Shown: positions 1-8,417 of the stretch, one piece after another | Numbering within the stretch: position 1 is the stretch's first letter | Layout of the letters: the number at the start of each line of letters is the position of its first letter | NCBI GenBank assembly: GCA_031253705.1 | Contig: JAIRVW010000200.1 | Coordinates: 1 to 17,867, forward strand | DNA from: Brucellaceae bacterium | Lineage (GTDB): Bacteria; Pseudomonadota; Alphaproteobacteria; Rhizobiales; Rhizobiaceae | Reading direction: 5' to 3' | DNA length: 17,867 nucleotides | Position numbers and translations under genes: made by a program | The notes under the pieces: model-generated | Told to the model about the DNA's origin: nothing | The model's input: the letters and a program-made list of their open reading frames with translations, nothing else | Databases searched by the model: none

Positions 1-1
1 T

Positions 2-475
2 GCCGCGATCTTCGGATTACTGCCGGAGCCGGTGGCGGCAATGGTGCAGCGGGCAAAAACGGAGCCGGAAATTCTGGAGACAGAAATCGCCGCCGGTGCC
101 ACTGCGGAATGGTTGTGGCAGATGATTGAAATGATGAGCGGGTCGCAGGATCGTGCTTATTATGCTTCCGCTGATTTTGCACCGGCCTATAAAGAGGCTT
201 TGGCTGCCGGTTTCCGTCAGGGTGCTGCCGGATATGCACGCGATACAATTCTCGCTATGGCACCATGGCCGTTCAAAGCGGAGGCGGTTAGCTGTCCGGT
301 TTATCTCTGGTACGGCCTTGAAGATACAAGCCCCGTGCATTCGCCGGATTTCGGAGCGACCCTGCTGAAACGGTTCCCGTCAGCAGAGCGGACTTGTTTT
401 GCCGGTGAAGGCAGTGCAATCCTTTGGACAAAAGCCGGTGAGATTCTGAAAAAGATAGCGGGCGCAACAGTCTGA
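2..475 (+). CDS. Alpha/beta-hydrolase-like protein, C-terminal part (5' end outside window)
   Basis: The reading frame is open from the window edge to the TGA at 473-475, so only about the last 157 residues are seen. The segment CPVYLWYGLEDTSPV fits the strand that carries the acid residue of alpha/beta hydrolases (GLED), and the C-terminal helix region GEGSAILWTKAGEIL matches the end of the fold. Family members usually have a catalytic His directly after the GEG-type turn (GEGH...). Here the residue is Ser, so the protein may be catalytically dead or have a different role. The nucleophile elbow lies upstream of the window. The downstream amidohydrolase starts 68 bp after the stop on the same strand, so the two may be co-transcribed. 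The fold call is fairly safe; the substrate is unknown. Confidence 0.7.
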   Translation, partial: AAIFGLLPEPVAAMVQRAKTEPEILETEIAAGATAEWLWQMIEMMSGSQDRAYYASADFAPAYKEALAAGFRQGAAGYARDTILAMAPWPFKAEAVSCPVYLWYGLEDTSPVHSPDFGATLLKRFPSAERTCFAGEGSAILWTKAGEILKKIAGATV

Positions 476-543
476 TTTTTCTCAAAACCGGATGACAGTG
501 CTGATAGCAAATGCATCGGCCGCCATATTTGCAGGTTCCTGAA

Positions 544-1794
544 ATGACACAATATTCTGATCCGCAACGCCTCCAAATCCTGATTGACGGTCTGGATCAA
601 TTCAATGCAACGCCTGACAGGGGAACGACGCGTCTGACCTATAGTCCGGAATTCCGTCAGGCGAGTGATTATCTGCGTGGTCAGATGGAGGCCGCCGGTC
701 TTGTGGTGCGTGAAGATGCTGTTGGTAATCTGATCGGGCGTTTAGAAGGGCGTAATCCTGAGTTGGCACCACTTTTGATCGGTTCGCATTTTGACAGTGT
801 GCCCAATGGCGGCAAGTTCGACGGACAGGCGGGTGTGATTGCCGGTATTGAGATCGCTGTGCTGATCAACGAGCGCGGTCTGACACCGGAGCGTCCGGTT
901 GAATTCATTGCGATGATTGAAGAGGAGGGCACGCGCTTCGGCGGCGGCTTGCTGGCATCCCGTATTCTCACCGGCAAGGTGGATATGGAACAATTGCTGA
1001 CATTCGCGGATGATGACGGTGTTACGGTGGCTGAAGCCATGCAGGCTTATGGTCTTGATCCGGCACGCGCGCATGAGGCCGTGCGGGAAGCAGGCTCGGT
1101 CCATGCATTTCTCGAATTGCATATTGAGCAGGGGCCGGTGCTGGAAAACAGCGGTGATGATGTGGCCATTGTTGACCGTATTGTCGGTCTTGGTCAGCTG
1201 AAAGCGACATTTCGCGGGCAGGCCGGACATGCCGGAACCACACCGATGAATGCCCGTCGTGATGCGCTGGTCGGCGCGGTTTCCGCACTGTCGCAATTGC
1301 CGGAGTTAGCTCGCAGGATCGGCGAAGATGCGGTACTGACGGTGGGTAAAATGGAAGTGCATCCGGGTGGTGCCAATGTCATTCCGGACAAGGTGATTTT
1401 CACTGCGGATATCCGCGCACCAAAAGACACTGTGGTGCGTGCGCTGCTGGATCAGGCACGCGATGTGATTGAACGTGCTGGTGGCAATGATTTGTCGGTG
1501 GATGTCGAGCAGCAAATTTACATTACGCCGGTTCCGCTCTCTGCTCAGATGCATGAGCGTTTGCAATATCACGCCAATGCGCTCGGACTGAAAAGCCGGA
1601 CAATGGTGAGCGGTGCAGGTCATGATGCGATGATTATGGCGGATTTCGCTCCGACCGGTCTTGTTTTTGTGCCAAGCCGAAACGGGATTTCCCATGCGCC
1701 TGAAGAATGGACTGATTATGATCAGCTGGCGAAAGGTGTAGACGTATTGTTTCTCACAGCTTGCGAGATTGCAGGCATATCCTTGCCTGCCTGA
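544..1794 (+). CDS. Zn-dependent M20-family amidohydrolase (N-carbamoyl-L-amino acid hydrolase / allantoate amidohydrolase type)
   Basis: 416 residues from the ATG at 544, the usual family length. Enzymes of this type are cytosolic binuclear metalloenzymes that hydrolyse N-carbamoyl amino acids, allantoate or ureido acids. The metal ligands expected for the family are visible: H82 in GSHFDS, D93 in KFDGQAG, E127/E128 in IEEEGTRF, H193 in ELHIEQGP and H384 in GISHAPEE. H229 (AGHAGTTP) lies at the dimerisation domain, and SGAGHDAM (H360) is also conserved. An ATG at 511 would add 11 residues but has no ribosome-binding sequence. The 544 start has AGG eight bases upstream and begins near the conserved N-terminus, so I prefer it. 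The exact substrate (carbamoyl amino acid, beta-ureidopropionate or allantoate) cannot be decided from sequence. Transcription probably ends at the hairpin at 1813-1846. Confidence 0.9.
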   Translation: MTQYSDPQRLQILIDGLDQFNATPDRGTTRLTYSPEFRQASDYLRGQMEAAGLVVREDAVGNLIGRLEGRNPELAPLLIGSHFDSVPNGGKFDGQAGVIAGIEIAVLINERGLTPERPVEFIAMIEEEGTRFGGGLLASRILTGKVDMEQLLTFADDDGVTVAEAMQAYGLDPARAHEAVREAGSVHAFLELHIEQGPVLENSGDDVAIVDRIVGLGQLKATFRGQAGHAGTTPMNARRDALVGAVSALSQLPELARRIGEDAVLTVGKMEVHPGGANVIPDKVIFTADIRAPKDTVVRALLDQARDVIERAGGNDLSVDVEQQIYITPVPLSAQMHERLQYHANALGLKSRTMVSGAGHDAMIMADFAPTGLVFVPSRNGISHAPEEWTDYDQLAKGVDVLFLTACEIAGISLPA

Positions 1795-1812
1795 ACAGAG
1801 CATCAATAGCAT

Positions 1813-1846
1813 ATGCCGACTGATAGGGATCAGCCGGCATGTTTTT
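1813..1846 (+). terminator. Intrinsic terminator after the amidohydrolase gene
   Basis: The stem is ATGCCG (1813-1818) with CGGCAT (1835-1840), continued by CTGAT (1820-1824) with ATCAG (1829-1833) around the loop AGGG. There is one A/C mismatch on the plus strand. GTTTTT follows at 1841-1846. The hairpin begins 18 bases after the amidohydrolase stop. Read on the minus strand the mismatch becomes a G-U pair, giving a 12-bp stem, but no U-run follows there. Termination of the convergent operon at this hairpin is therefore less certain. Confidence 0.8.
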
Positions 1847-1857
1847 ATCCGCCGGAA

Positions 1858-2373
1858 TTAATCCTGTGCGACAAATTCCAGATGGGTTTCAGGTGTTGCC
1901 ATTGCCAGAAATTCCAGCAGGTCTTCTTTTGACAGAGCTGCACATCCGGCCGTCGGCGTGTATTCCGGACGGGCAATATGCAGGAAAATTGCACTGCCTG
2001 CTCCCGGCACGACCGGAGCATCATTGTGTCCAAGCACAACAACAACGTCATAAACATCGGCTTCCATCCACATTTCTTCGTGGCTGGCATCAAACGGTCG
2101 CTTGACCAGTTTGTTATAGTCCGGATGCGCAGGTGCATCACACCAGCCCATATCCTCGGCGATGATTGTGGATTTGAGGCAGCTTTCCGGTTTTGCAATC
2201 CGGTCTGCGCGATAAAACAGCTGACGCAGCGGCCAGCGTCCGGCAGGGCTTTTACCGCTGCCTTCACAGCTGTCGGTTCTGATACCGTTCGGCCCGACAG
2301 CACAGCGCCATTTCCTGTCGCCGTATTCAGCCTGATAAATATTATCGCCTATGTGTTTAACCACCAGATCCAC
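1858..2373 (-). CDS. YkuD/L,D-transpeptidase-fold protein
   Basis: 171 residues, starting at GTG (2373) with GAGG eight bases upstream. YkuD-fold enzymes form 3-3 peptidoglycan cross-links or attach proteins and peptides to meso-diaminopimelate through an active-site Cys. Visible motifs are GSGKSPAGRWPL (39-50, the start of the catalytic fold), SAIFLHI with H132, and TAGCAAL with the probable catalytic C144. It resembles the short COG3786-like members known from rhizobia. There is no signal peptide, membrane segment or LysM domain, so export is not explained by the sequence. The gene lies 39 bp after the last ABC-transporter gene and is likely the sixth gene of that operon. This suggests work on an imported or recycled peptide, but that link is inferred. 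Confidence 0.8.
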   Translation of the reverse strand: MDLVVKHIGDNIYQAEYGDRKWRCAVGPNGIRTDSCEGSGKSPAGRWPLRQLFYRADRIAKPESCLKSTIIAEDMGWCDAPAHPDYNKLVKRPFDASHEEMWMEADVYDVVVVLGHNDAPVVPGAGSAIFLHIARPEYTPTAGCAALSKEDLLEFLAMATPETHLEFVAQD

Positions 2374-2412
2374 AGTCTTTTCCTCTTATCAGAAGCAGGT
2401 TTATTTGTGCCG

Positions 2413-3385
2413 TTATGCTTGTAGCGGCAGAGGGAGGTGACAAGCAACCATACGCCCGTCATGATTTGTCAGAGCCGGATCTTCTTTGCGGCAAATATCC
2501 TGCGCAAACGGGCAGCGTGTCTGAAAGCGGCAGCCGCTCGGCAGGTTCATCGGGCTCGGAATATCACCGGTCAGAATTGGCCTTTCACGGTTGCGCTGAT
2601 GCGGATCTGCACGCGGCACTGCCGAGATCAGAAACATCGTATAGGGATGGCGCGGATTGGTGAAGAGTTCTTCCGTGGTGCCGACCTCAACCAGTCGTCC
2701 CAGAAACATCACGCCCACACGGTCGGCGAACTGACGCACCACACTGAGATCATGGGTGATAAACAGATAAGTCAGACGCAGTTTTTCCTGCAGATCGCGC
2801 AGCAGATTGAGCACCTGTGCCTGAATGGAAACGTCCAGCGCTGAGACCGCTTCATCACAGACCACAAATTCCGGATTATTGGCCAGCGCACGGGCAATAC
2901 CGATACGCTGGCGCTGTCCGCCGCTGAACTGGTGCGGATAATGGCTGAGAACATGCGGGCGCAGGCCGACCATTTCCAGCAATTCCTGACAGCGCGCGGT
3001 AATTTCTGCCGCAGTGCCGTATTTATGGGCACGCAGCGGTTCTGCCAGAATATCCTTCACCCGCATACGCGGATTGAGCGAGGCATAAGGATCCTGAAAG
3101 ATGATCTGAAGTTTCTTGCGCAGTGCCTGCATGGAGGCATCATCAAGCGCCCCCAGATCCTGCCCGCGATATTTCACGCTGCCGCCGCTGCGTTCCAGAA
3201 GGCGCAGCATCACGCGGCCGAATGTGGTTTTACCGCAGCCGGATTCCCCCACAAGCGCGAAGGTCTCCTGCTCGTAAATATCGAGGGTCACACCGTCAAC
3301 GGCACGCACAACCTTCGGCTGTTTGTTGAAAAAGCCGTTTTGCAAATAGTAATATTTGCTGAGTTCAGAGGTTGAAATCAGAGCA

Positions 3386-3393
<8 letters not shown>
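2413..3393 (-). CDS. Peptide-type ABC transporter ATP-binding protein (DppF/OppF-like)
   Basis: 326 residues. One of two ATPases that energise uptake by this importer. Motifs are Walker A GESGCGKTT (49-57), Q-loop FQDPYASLNP (99-108), signature FSGGQRQR (156-163), Walker B FVVCDE (176-181) and the switch His in ITHD (H214). The C-terminal oligopeptide-transporter extension has four Cys (C288, C294, C301, C318). The ATG at 3393 is chosen because a strong AAAGGAGGT lies five bases upstream (3407-3399). An earlier in-frame ATG at 3414 would put that site inside the gene. The start overlaps the end of the preceding ATPase gene by 8 bp, so translation is probably coupled. The family call is firm; the transported substrate is not known. 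Confidence 0.93.
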
Positions 3394-4387
<994 letters not shown>

Positions 4388-4397
4388 GGTTTCCCCC

Positions 4398-5303
4398 TTA
4401 ATCTTTCATGTAAGGGTCAAGCGCATCGCGCAGGCCGTCGCCGATAAAGTTGAAGGCCAGTACGGTGATCAGAATGGCGACACCCGGCATGATTGCGACC
4501 AGAGGGGCAGAGAAGAGATATTCTTTACCCTTGGCAACCAGCAGTCCCCAGCTTGCTTCCGGCGGCTGTACGCCGACGCCAAGGAAGCTGAGGCTGGATT
4601 CCCACATCACTGCCTCAGGAATGCTCAGTGAAAACAGAACAATCAGCGTCGGTATCACATTGGGGAAAATATGGCGGATCATAATGGTAAGCTTGGAGGT
4701 GCCGTTGGCACGCGCGGCTTCCATATATTCTTTTTCTTTCACGGCCAGCGTTTGTGAGCGCACGACACGGGCAACACCCGCCCAGCCGACGAGGCTGAGA
4801 GCGATGAAAATATTGAACAGGTTCGCGCCCAATGTATACATCACCACCATTGCCAGCAGCAGCGAAGGGAAGGAGATCATCACATCGGCCATGCGCATAA
4901 TGGCGAAGTCGATGCGTCCGCCGAAATAGCCGCTGATAATGCCCATGATTGTGCCGAGAACCAGAGCGATAAAGCTTGGTATCAGACCGACCATCAGCGA
5001 AATCCGTGCGCCGTAGAGAATGCGGGTGAGCAGATCGCGGCCGAAATTATCGGTACCGAGCCAATAGGTCATGGACGGCGGCAGGAACTGCTCATCCATG
5101 GCGACGCGATAGGGATCATGCGGGCTGAGCAGCGGCGCAAAGAAGGCGACGAAGAACAGCAGGACGACGATGAAGAAGCCGATCATGGCCATACGGTTTT
5201 TGCGGAAAGCGCGGATGGCATCACGCAGAAAGCTGTCGGCCTGTGTATTTTCCGCAATCAGCGTGTCGGAAGCATCATCTGCAATATGTGTTGCGCCGGT
5301 CAT
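4398..5303 (-). CDS. Peptide-type ABC transporter permease (DppC/OppC-like)
   Basis: 301 residues, inner-membrane subunit. The N-terminus is cytoplasmic, with an OppC-type leader (DAIRAFRKNRMAMIG), and the first membrane segment lies at about 39-59. It is followed by the periplasmic SPHDPYRV...WLGTDNFGRDLL stretch typical of DppC. Several hydrophobic segments follow from about residue 103. The EAA loop that contacts the ATPase is EYMEAARANG (192-201). The start overlaps the stop of the other permease gene in an ATGA arrangement (5300-5303), and AAGGGAG lies upstream. Length and topology are normal for the family. Confidence 0.93.
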   Translation of the reverse strand: MTGATHIADDASDTLIAENTQADSFLRDAIRAFRKNRMAMIGFFIVVLLFFVAFFAPLLSPHDPYRVAMDEQFLPPSMTYWLGTDNFGRDLLTRILYGARISLMVGLIPSFIALVLGTIMGIISGYFGGRIDFAIMRMADVMISFPSLLLAMVVMYTLGANLFNIFIALSLVGWAGVARVVRSQTLAVKEKEYMEAARANGTSKLTIMIRHIFPNVIPTLIVLFSLSIPEAVMWESSLSFLGVGVQPPEASWGLLVAKGKEYLFSAPLVAIMPGVAILITVLAFNFIGDGLRDALDPYMKD

Positions 5304-6238
5304 TTGCCTGCTCCCTTCATTTGATGGCGGATACGCGGATCAAGAACAGAATAAAGAATATCGGCGACGAGATTGCCGAGAATAACGAGCACTGTGGCGA
5401 ACAGCACAGAACCTTGCAGCAGCGGCATATCGCGAGCCTGAATGGCATTGATGGAAATACGGCCGACACCCGGGATACCGAAAATCGCTTCGGTGATAAC
5501 CGCGCCGGACAGCAGGCTTGCCACCTGAATAGCCATGATGGTGACAACAGGAATAAGCGCATTTTTCAGGGCATGGCGGGTGATAACGCGCACTTCATGC
5601 AGGCCTTTTGAGCGGGCGGTGCGGATATAGTCATGGCGCATCACTTCCAGCAGGCTTGAGCGGGTGAGGCGGGCGATAACACCGGCTGAACTCCAGCCCA
5701 GCACAATGGCAGGCATGATGACATATTGATAACCGTAGAAGCCGGAAACCGGCAGCCATTTCAGCTGCAGCGCAAAAATATATTGCATCAGCAAGGCCGA
5801 CCAGAAAATCGGCATCGAAACGCCGAGCAGCGAAAAGCCCATGAAGAAATGATCAAGCGCGGAATCGCGGCGCACGGCCGAAATAATACCGGCAGGAATA
5901 CCGATCACCCATGAAACGAGAGCGGCGCAGACCGCCAAAAGCAACGTATTGGGAAATGCATTGAGAATAAGCGTGGTGACACTGCGGTTGAGCTTAATCG
6001 ACGTTCCCAGATCGCCTTGCAGGGCGGCAAAGAGAAAACGGAAATAGCGGGTGATCAGCGGATCATCGAGATGCATCTGCGCACGAACCCGCTCAATCAC
6101 ATCGGGATTGGCGTGCTCCTTCATGAGGAGGGCAATCGGGTCACCCGGTATGACATTCAGCATAACAAAAAGCAGTGCCGTAATGCCGATAAGCACAGGG
6201 ATCGAAATCGCAATGCGCTTGATCACAAGAGACAGCAT
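5300..6238 (-). CDS. Peptide-type ABC transporter permease (DppB/OppB-like)
   Basis: 312 residues, inner-membrane subunit pairing with the DppC-like permease. It starts with a membrane segment (about 8-30) ending in NVIPGDP, the DppB hallmark. Further hydrophobic segments lie at about 97-120, 133-156, 172-190 and near the C-terminus. The EAA-type loop is DYIRTARSKG (203-212). AAGGA lies 13 bases before the ATG at 6238. A 114-bp gap, which contains a terminator hairpin, separates it from the binding-protein gene, so expression probably depends on read-through from the upstream promoter. Confidence 0.93.
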   Translation of the reverse strand: MLSLVIKRIAISIPVLIGITALLFVMLNVIPGDPIALLMKEHANPDVIERVRAQMHLDDPLITRYFRFLFAALQGDLGTSIKLNRSVTTLILNAFPNTLLLAVCAALVSWVIGIPAGIISAVRRDSALDHFFMGFSLLGVSMPIFWSALLMQYIFALQLKWLPVSGFYGYQYVIMPAIVLGWSSAGVIARLTRSSLLEVMRHDYIRTARSKGLHEVRVITRHALKNALIPVVTIMAIQVASLLSGAVITEAIFGIPGVGRISINAIQARDMPLLQGSVLFATVLVILGNLVADILYSVLDPRIRHQMKGAGK

Positions 6239-6307
6239 AGAAGGGAATCCTTCATGGTTTGCTCACAGCACGAGACCGGAGCAAGAGGGCATAAATAAAG
6301 TGACGGG

Positions 6308-6346
6308 AAAAAACAGGCGGGACAGGAAAGGGTATCTGCCCCGCCC
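6308..6346 (-). terminator. Intrinsic terminator/attenuator between binding-protein and permease genes
   Basis: On the minus strand a 10-bp stem (6336-6345 with 6316-6325, one G-U pair) closes a 10-base loop, and a TG then TTTTTT follows (6313-6308). The hairpin begins seven bases after the binding-protein stop. A partial terminator here, giving much more binding protein than permease, is a common design in binding-protein-dependent ABC operons. Confidence 0.85.
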
Positions 6347-6352
6347 AAAGTC

Positions 6353-7936
6353 TTATTCTACTTCCATTTCGTAGTAGCTCATATCGCTCCAGCCGTTCCA
6401 CGGAACGACGAAGTTCTTGACGCGCGGCTGTACGACATAGCTGTGCTCAGGGCTGAAGAGCGGAACCCATGCCGCATCGTCATGCACGATCTTTTCGCTG
6501 AGCTGCTGGTAGAGTTTGCAGCGTTCTTCGACATCGGTCATGGTGCGGGCTTTTTCGATCGCGGCAAAGACTTCCGGATCATTATTGTTAAAGCCGCGCA
6601 CAGATGTGCCGTTTTTGCTGAAGAAGGTGGAGAAGAAGTTATCCGGATCGTTGAAATCAGCAGCCCATGTCTGCGGATAATTGTCGATCGTGCCGCCCTG
6701 ACGCATGGAATAGAATGCGGATTCATCAATCGACTTAATCTGCGGATTGAAGCCTGCATTCTTCAGCTGTGCCTGAATGACCTGATTCATATCTGTCCAT
6801 TTGGACGACCAGCTGCTGACCTGAACGAGATTGATGTCGAGACCGTTCGGGAAACCGGCTTCTGCCAGCAGGGCTTTTGCCTTTTCAGGATTATATTCGA
6901 TCGGCTTGACCGGAGCATAACAGGCAAGACCGCGCGGCATGATGCCGTTTTCAAGCGCGCCTTTGCCGTAGAAGTTTTTGTCCAGCAATTCCTGACGGTT
7001 GATCCCCATCTGGAAGGCTTTACGCACGCGGACATCATCAAAAGGCTTCTGCTTCTGGTTGATGTGGTAGTAGTAAATACCAACCTGCTGACCGGAGCGG
7101 ATCTGGTCTTTCCATTTTTCACTGGAGAAGAAATAAGGCATCTGGGTCATGGCGTAATCGAGATCGAATACGTCAAGCTCGTCAGCCTCAAACAGCAGGC
7201 GCAGGGTTTCTGAATCGGAAACGATGCGAACCAGAACGCGATCCAGCTTTGGTGCGCCGCGGTAATAATCCTTGTTGGCTTCAAGCATCAGACTATCATT
7301 GAGATTATATTCTGTGAGCTTGAAGGGACCGGTACCATTGGTGGTTTCCGGTGACAGACCGAACTGGTCACCCAAAGGTTCGGTAAATTTGCGGTTGTAA
7401 ATCGACACCTGAGGGCTGGCCATCAGCGATGCAAAGGCTGCAAACGGCTCTTTCAGCGTGATTTTAACAGTGTAATCATCCACAACTTCAAGACCGCTGA
7501 CTTTATCTGCCTTGCCGTCGAGGCGATCCTGTGCGCCCTGCACGAAATCAAGCACTTCTGTGCCCAGCGCCATGGTTTTTGGGTCGAGCATACGGTCGAA
7601 GGTGAAAACAACGTCATCGGCTTTCAGCTCTTCGCCGTTATGGAACATCACGCCTTTGCGCAGATGGAAAGTATAGGTTTTACCGTCTTCGGAAACATCC
7701 CAGCTTTCCGCCAGACCCGGAACCAGTTTGGACTGGCCGGAGCCGGTTGTCGCCACTTCGATGAGACGGTCATAGATGTTCAACGGAACCGTATAGGCGT
7801 CGGTTGTTTTCTGTACGTCGGCGCTTTTCGGGTCTTCCTTGTTGGAAATCCGCAGCATGCCGTCGGATAATGCAGGTGACAGCATTGCAATGCTGACGAC
7901 ACCGGCCGCCAGTATGGTTTTAAAATTCTTCAGCAT
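6353..7936 (-). CDS. Periplasmic substrate-binding protein of peptide ABC importer (SBP_bac_5 family)
   Basis: 527 residues from the ATG at 7936, chosen because GGGAG sits five bases upstream and the protein then opens with a signal peptide. That peptide has MLKNFK as its basic start, a hydrophobic core to about residue 20, and a cleavage site near SPALS/D. The frame is open further upstream to 8194, but those residues look like translated leader. Family features follow: the LVPGLAESWDVSEDGKTYTFHLRKGVMFHNGEELKADDVVFTFDR block, NGTGPFKL, and the C-terminal VPLFSPE region. It captures the ligand in the periplasm and delivers it to the two permeases. The ligand could be a dipeptide, opine, murein peptide or other; the sequence alone does not say. 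It is the first gene of the operon. Confidence 0.93.
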   Translation of the reverse strand: MLKNFKTILAAGVVSIAMLSPALSDGMLRISNKEDPKSADVQKTTDAYTVPLNIYDRLIEVATTGSGQSKLVPGLAESWDVSEDGKTYTFHLRKGVMFHNGEELKADDVVFTFDRMLDPKTMALGTEVLDFVQGAQDRLDGKADKVSGLEVVDDYTVKITLKEPFAAFASLMASPQVSIYNRKFTEPLGDQFGLSPETTNGTGPFKLTEYNLNDSLMLEANKDYYRGAPKLDRVLVRIVSDSETLRLLFEADELDVFDLDYAMTQMPYFFSSEKWKDQIRSGQQVGIYYYHINQKQKPFDDVRVRKAFQMGINRQELLDKNFYGKGALENGIMPRGLACYAPVKPIEYNPEKAKALLAEAGFPNGLDINLVQVSSWSSKWTDMNQVIQAQLKNAGFNPQIKSIDESAFYSMRQGGTIDNYPQTWAADFNDPDNFFSTFFSKNGTSVRGFNNNDPEVFAAIEKARTMTDVEERCKLYQQLSEKIVHDDAAWVPLFSPEHSYVVQPRVKNFVVPWNGWSDMSYYEMEVE

Positions 7937-7957
7937 AATAACTCCCATTGATCGATT

Positions 7958-8000
7958 GTCACGAATGTCAGAAGGAGCAGTGCCCCTGATTATTCGTGAC
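7958..8000 (-). other. Long hairpin in the 5' leader of the binding-protein mRNA
   Basis: Perfect 9-bp arms, GTCACGAAT (7958-7966) and ATTCGTGAC (7992-8000). Inside, after a small asymmetric internal loop, a second helix of about 7 bp (TCAG...CTGA plus G-U and G-C pairs) closes a loop of about 8 bases. It ends about 12 bases before the GGGAG ribosome-binding site, without a U-run, so it is not a typical terminator. It could protect the mRNA, gate translation, or be a DNA operator. Confidence 0.6.
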
Positions 8001-8008
8001 GATACCCC

Positions 8009-8022
8009 CACCGGTTCCGGTG
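8009..8022. promoter_or_regulatory. Dyad CACCGG-TT-CCGGTG, possible operator
   Basis: Perfect 6-bp arms around TT. The central CGGTTCCG is identical to that of the larger dyad at 8069-8090, and the two centres are 64 bp apart. If the weak promoter at 8023-8052 is right, this site would overlap the transcription start of the ABC operon. Confidence 0.4.
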
Positions 8023-8052
8023 TTATTCTCAGGTCTGTTTTGCCGGCAGCAA
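8023..8052 (-). promoter_or_regulatory. Weak candidate promoter for the ABC operon
   Basis: On the minus strand TTGCTG (8052-8047) and GAATAA (8028-8023) are separated by 18 bases, with transcription predicted to start near 8016. Only the TTG of the -35 is a strong match, so this is tentative. Its position between the two CGGTTCCG dyads is what makes it worth recording. Confidence 0.25.
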
Positions 8053-8068
8053 GACAGCCGTTCTCCTT

Positions 8069-8090
8069 TGCAATACGGTTCCGTATTGCA
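8069..8090. promoter_or_regulatory. 22-bp near-perfect dyad, probable operator
   Basis: Arms TGCAATACGG (8069-8078) and CCGTATTGCA (8081-8090) are perfect inverted copies separated by TT. The two-base spacer is too short for a stable RNA loop, which favours a protein-binding site. The even spacing does not fit the T-N11-A box usual for LysR regulators. Another regulator, or an atypical site for the neighbouring LysR protein, is possible. It lies 133 bp upstream of the ABC operon's first codon. Confidence 0.6.
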
Positions 8091-8200
8091 TTGATCTGTT
8101 TTGTTCCGGTCGCAGGATTGCAGCGCTGTGCGGCTGTGCTTTCTATGCGGACAAGTAACCGGCCGCGATGAAGCAGACGGTCTGTGTCAGGCATTTAAAT

Positions 8201-8215
8201 CACTGATTTTCAGTG
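8201..8215. promoter_or_regulatory. Dyad CACTGA-TTT-TCAGTG
   Basis: Perfect 6-bp arms around TTT in the AT-rich part of the divergent region, about 200 bp upstream of the regulator gene. It could be an operator for either divergent transcript. Short dyads of this size also arise by chance. Confidence 0.3.
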
Positions 8216-8403
8216 CTTTGTGCCGACCAGTATGATTTTTGAAAACTCCCCCGTATATGCTCAGAGAGCAGCATAAGTGATTTATGATCACAAAGTTTTC
8301 TATTAATGTTAAATACTTTTTAGGCCGCATTTATTCATTTCTGATATGCGAGAATTGTGTATATAGTCTGCACAAACAGAAAAAATCGGTATGCAACATC
8401 ACT

Positions 8404-8413
8404 GGGAGGGGGA
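8404..8413 (+). promoter_or_regulatory. Strong ribosome-binding site deciding the LysR-type gene start
   Basis: GGGAGGGGGA precedes the ATG at 8418 by four bases (core GGAGG eight bases away). It would be coding sequence if the ATG at 8391 were used, so the shorter protein is preferred. Confidence 0.8.
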
Positions 8414-8417
8414 TTGC

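Larger units (their letters stand above)
7937..8417. promoter_or_regulatory. Divergent regulatory region between the ABC operon and the lysR-type gene
   Basis: 481 bp without a supported gene. It holds the 5'-UTR hairpin 7958-8000, the dyads 8009-8022, 8069-8090 and 8201-8215, a weak minus-strand promoter candidate (8023-8052), and an AT-rich half (about 8200-8400) next to the regulator gene. The 86-residue upstream extension of the binding-protein frame (to 8194) has no family similarity that I recognise, and I treat it as leader. Confidence 0.7.

Noticed and set aside
4833..4840. Second TGTATACA copy as a GntR operator
   Set aside because: It lies inside the DppC-like coding sequence (MYT codons); an 8-bp palindrome is expected by chance in a window this size with appreciable frequency.
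5118..5611. Plus-strand open frames antisense to the permease genes
   Set aside because: They are shadows of the permease frames, rich in charged residues, and have no start signals.
8032..8091. Short leader-peptide-like frame (MQYGTVLQ...) on the minus strand across the dyad
   Set aside because: No ribosome-binding site and no regulatory codon pattern; the dyad better explains the sequence.
7937..8194. An 86-residue N-terminal extension of the binding protein (open frame to 8194)
   Set aside because: It would bury the signal peptide in the middle of the protein; GGGAG directly before the ATG at 7936 marks the real start.
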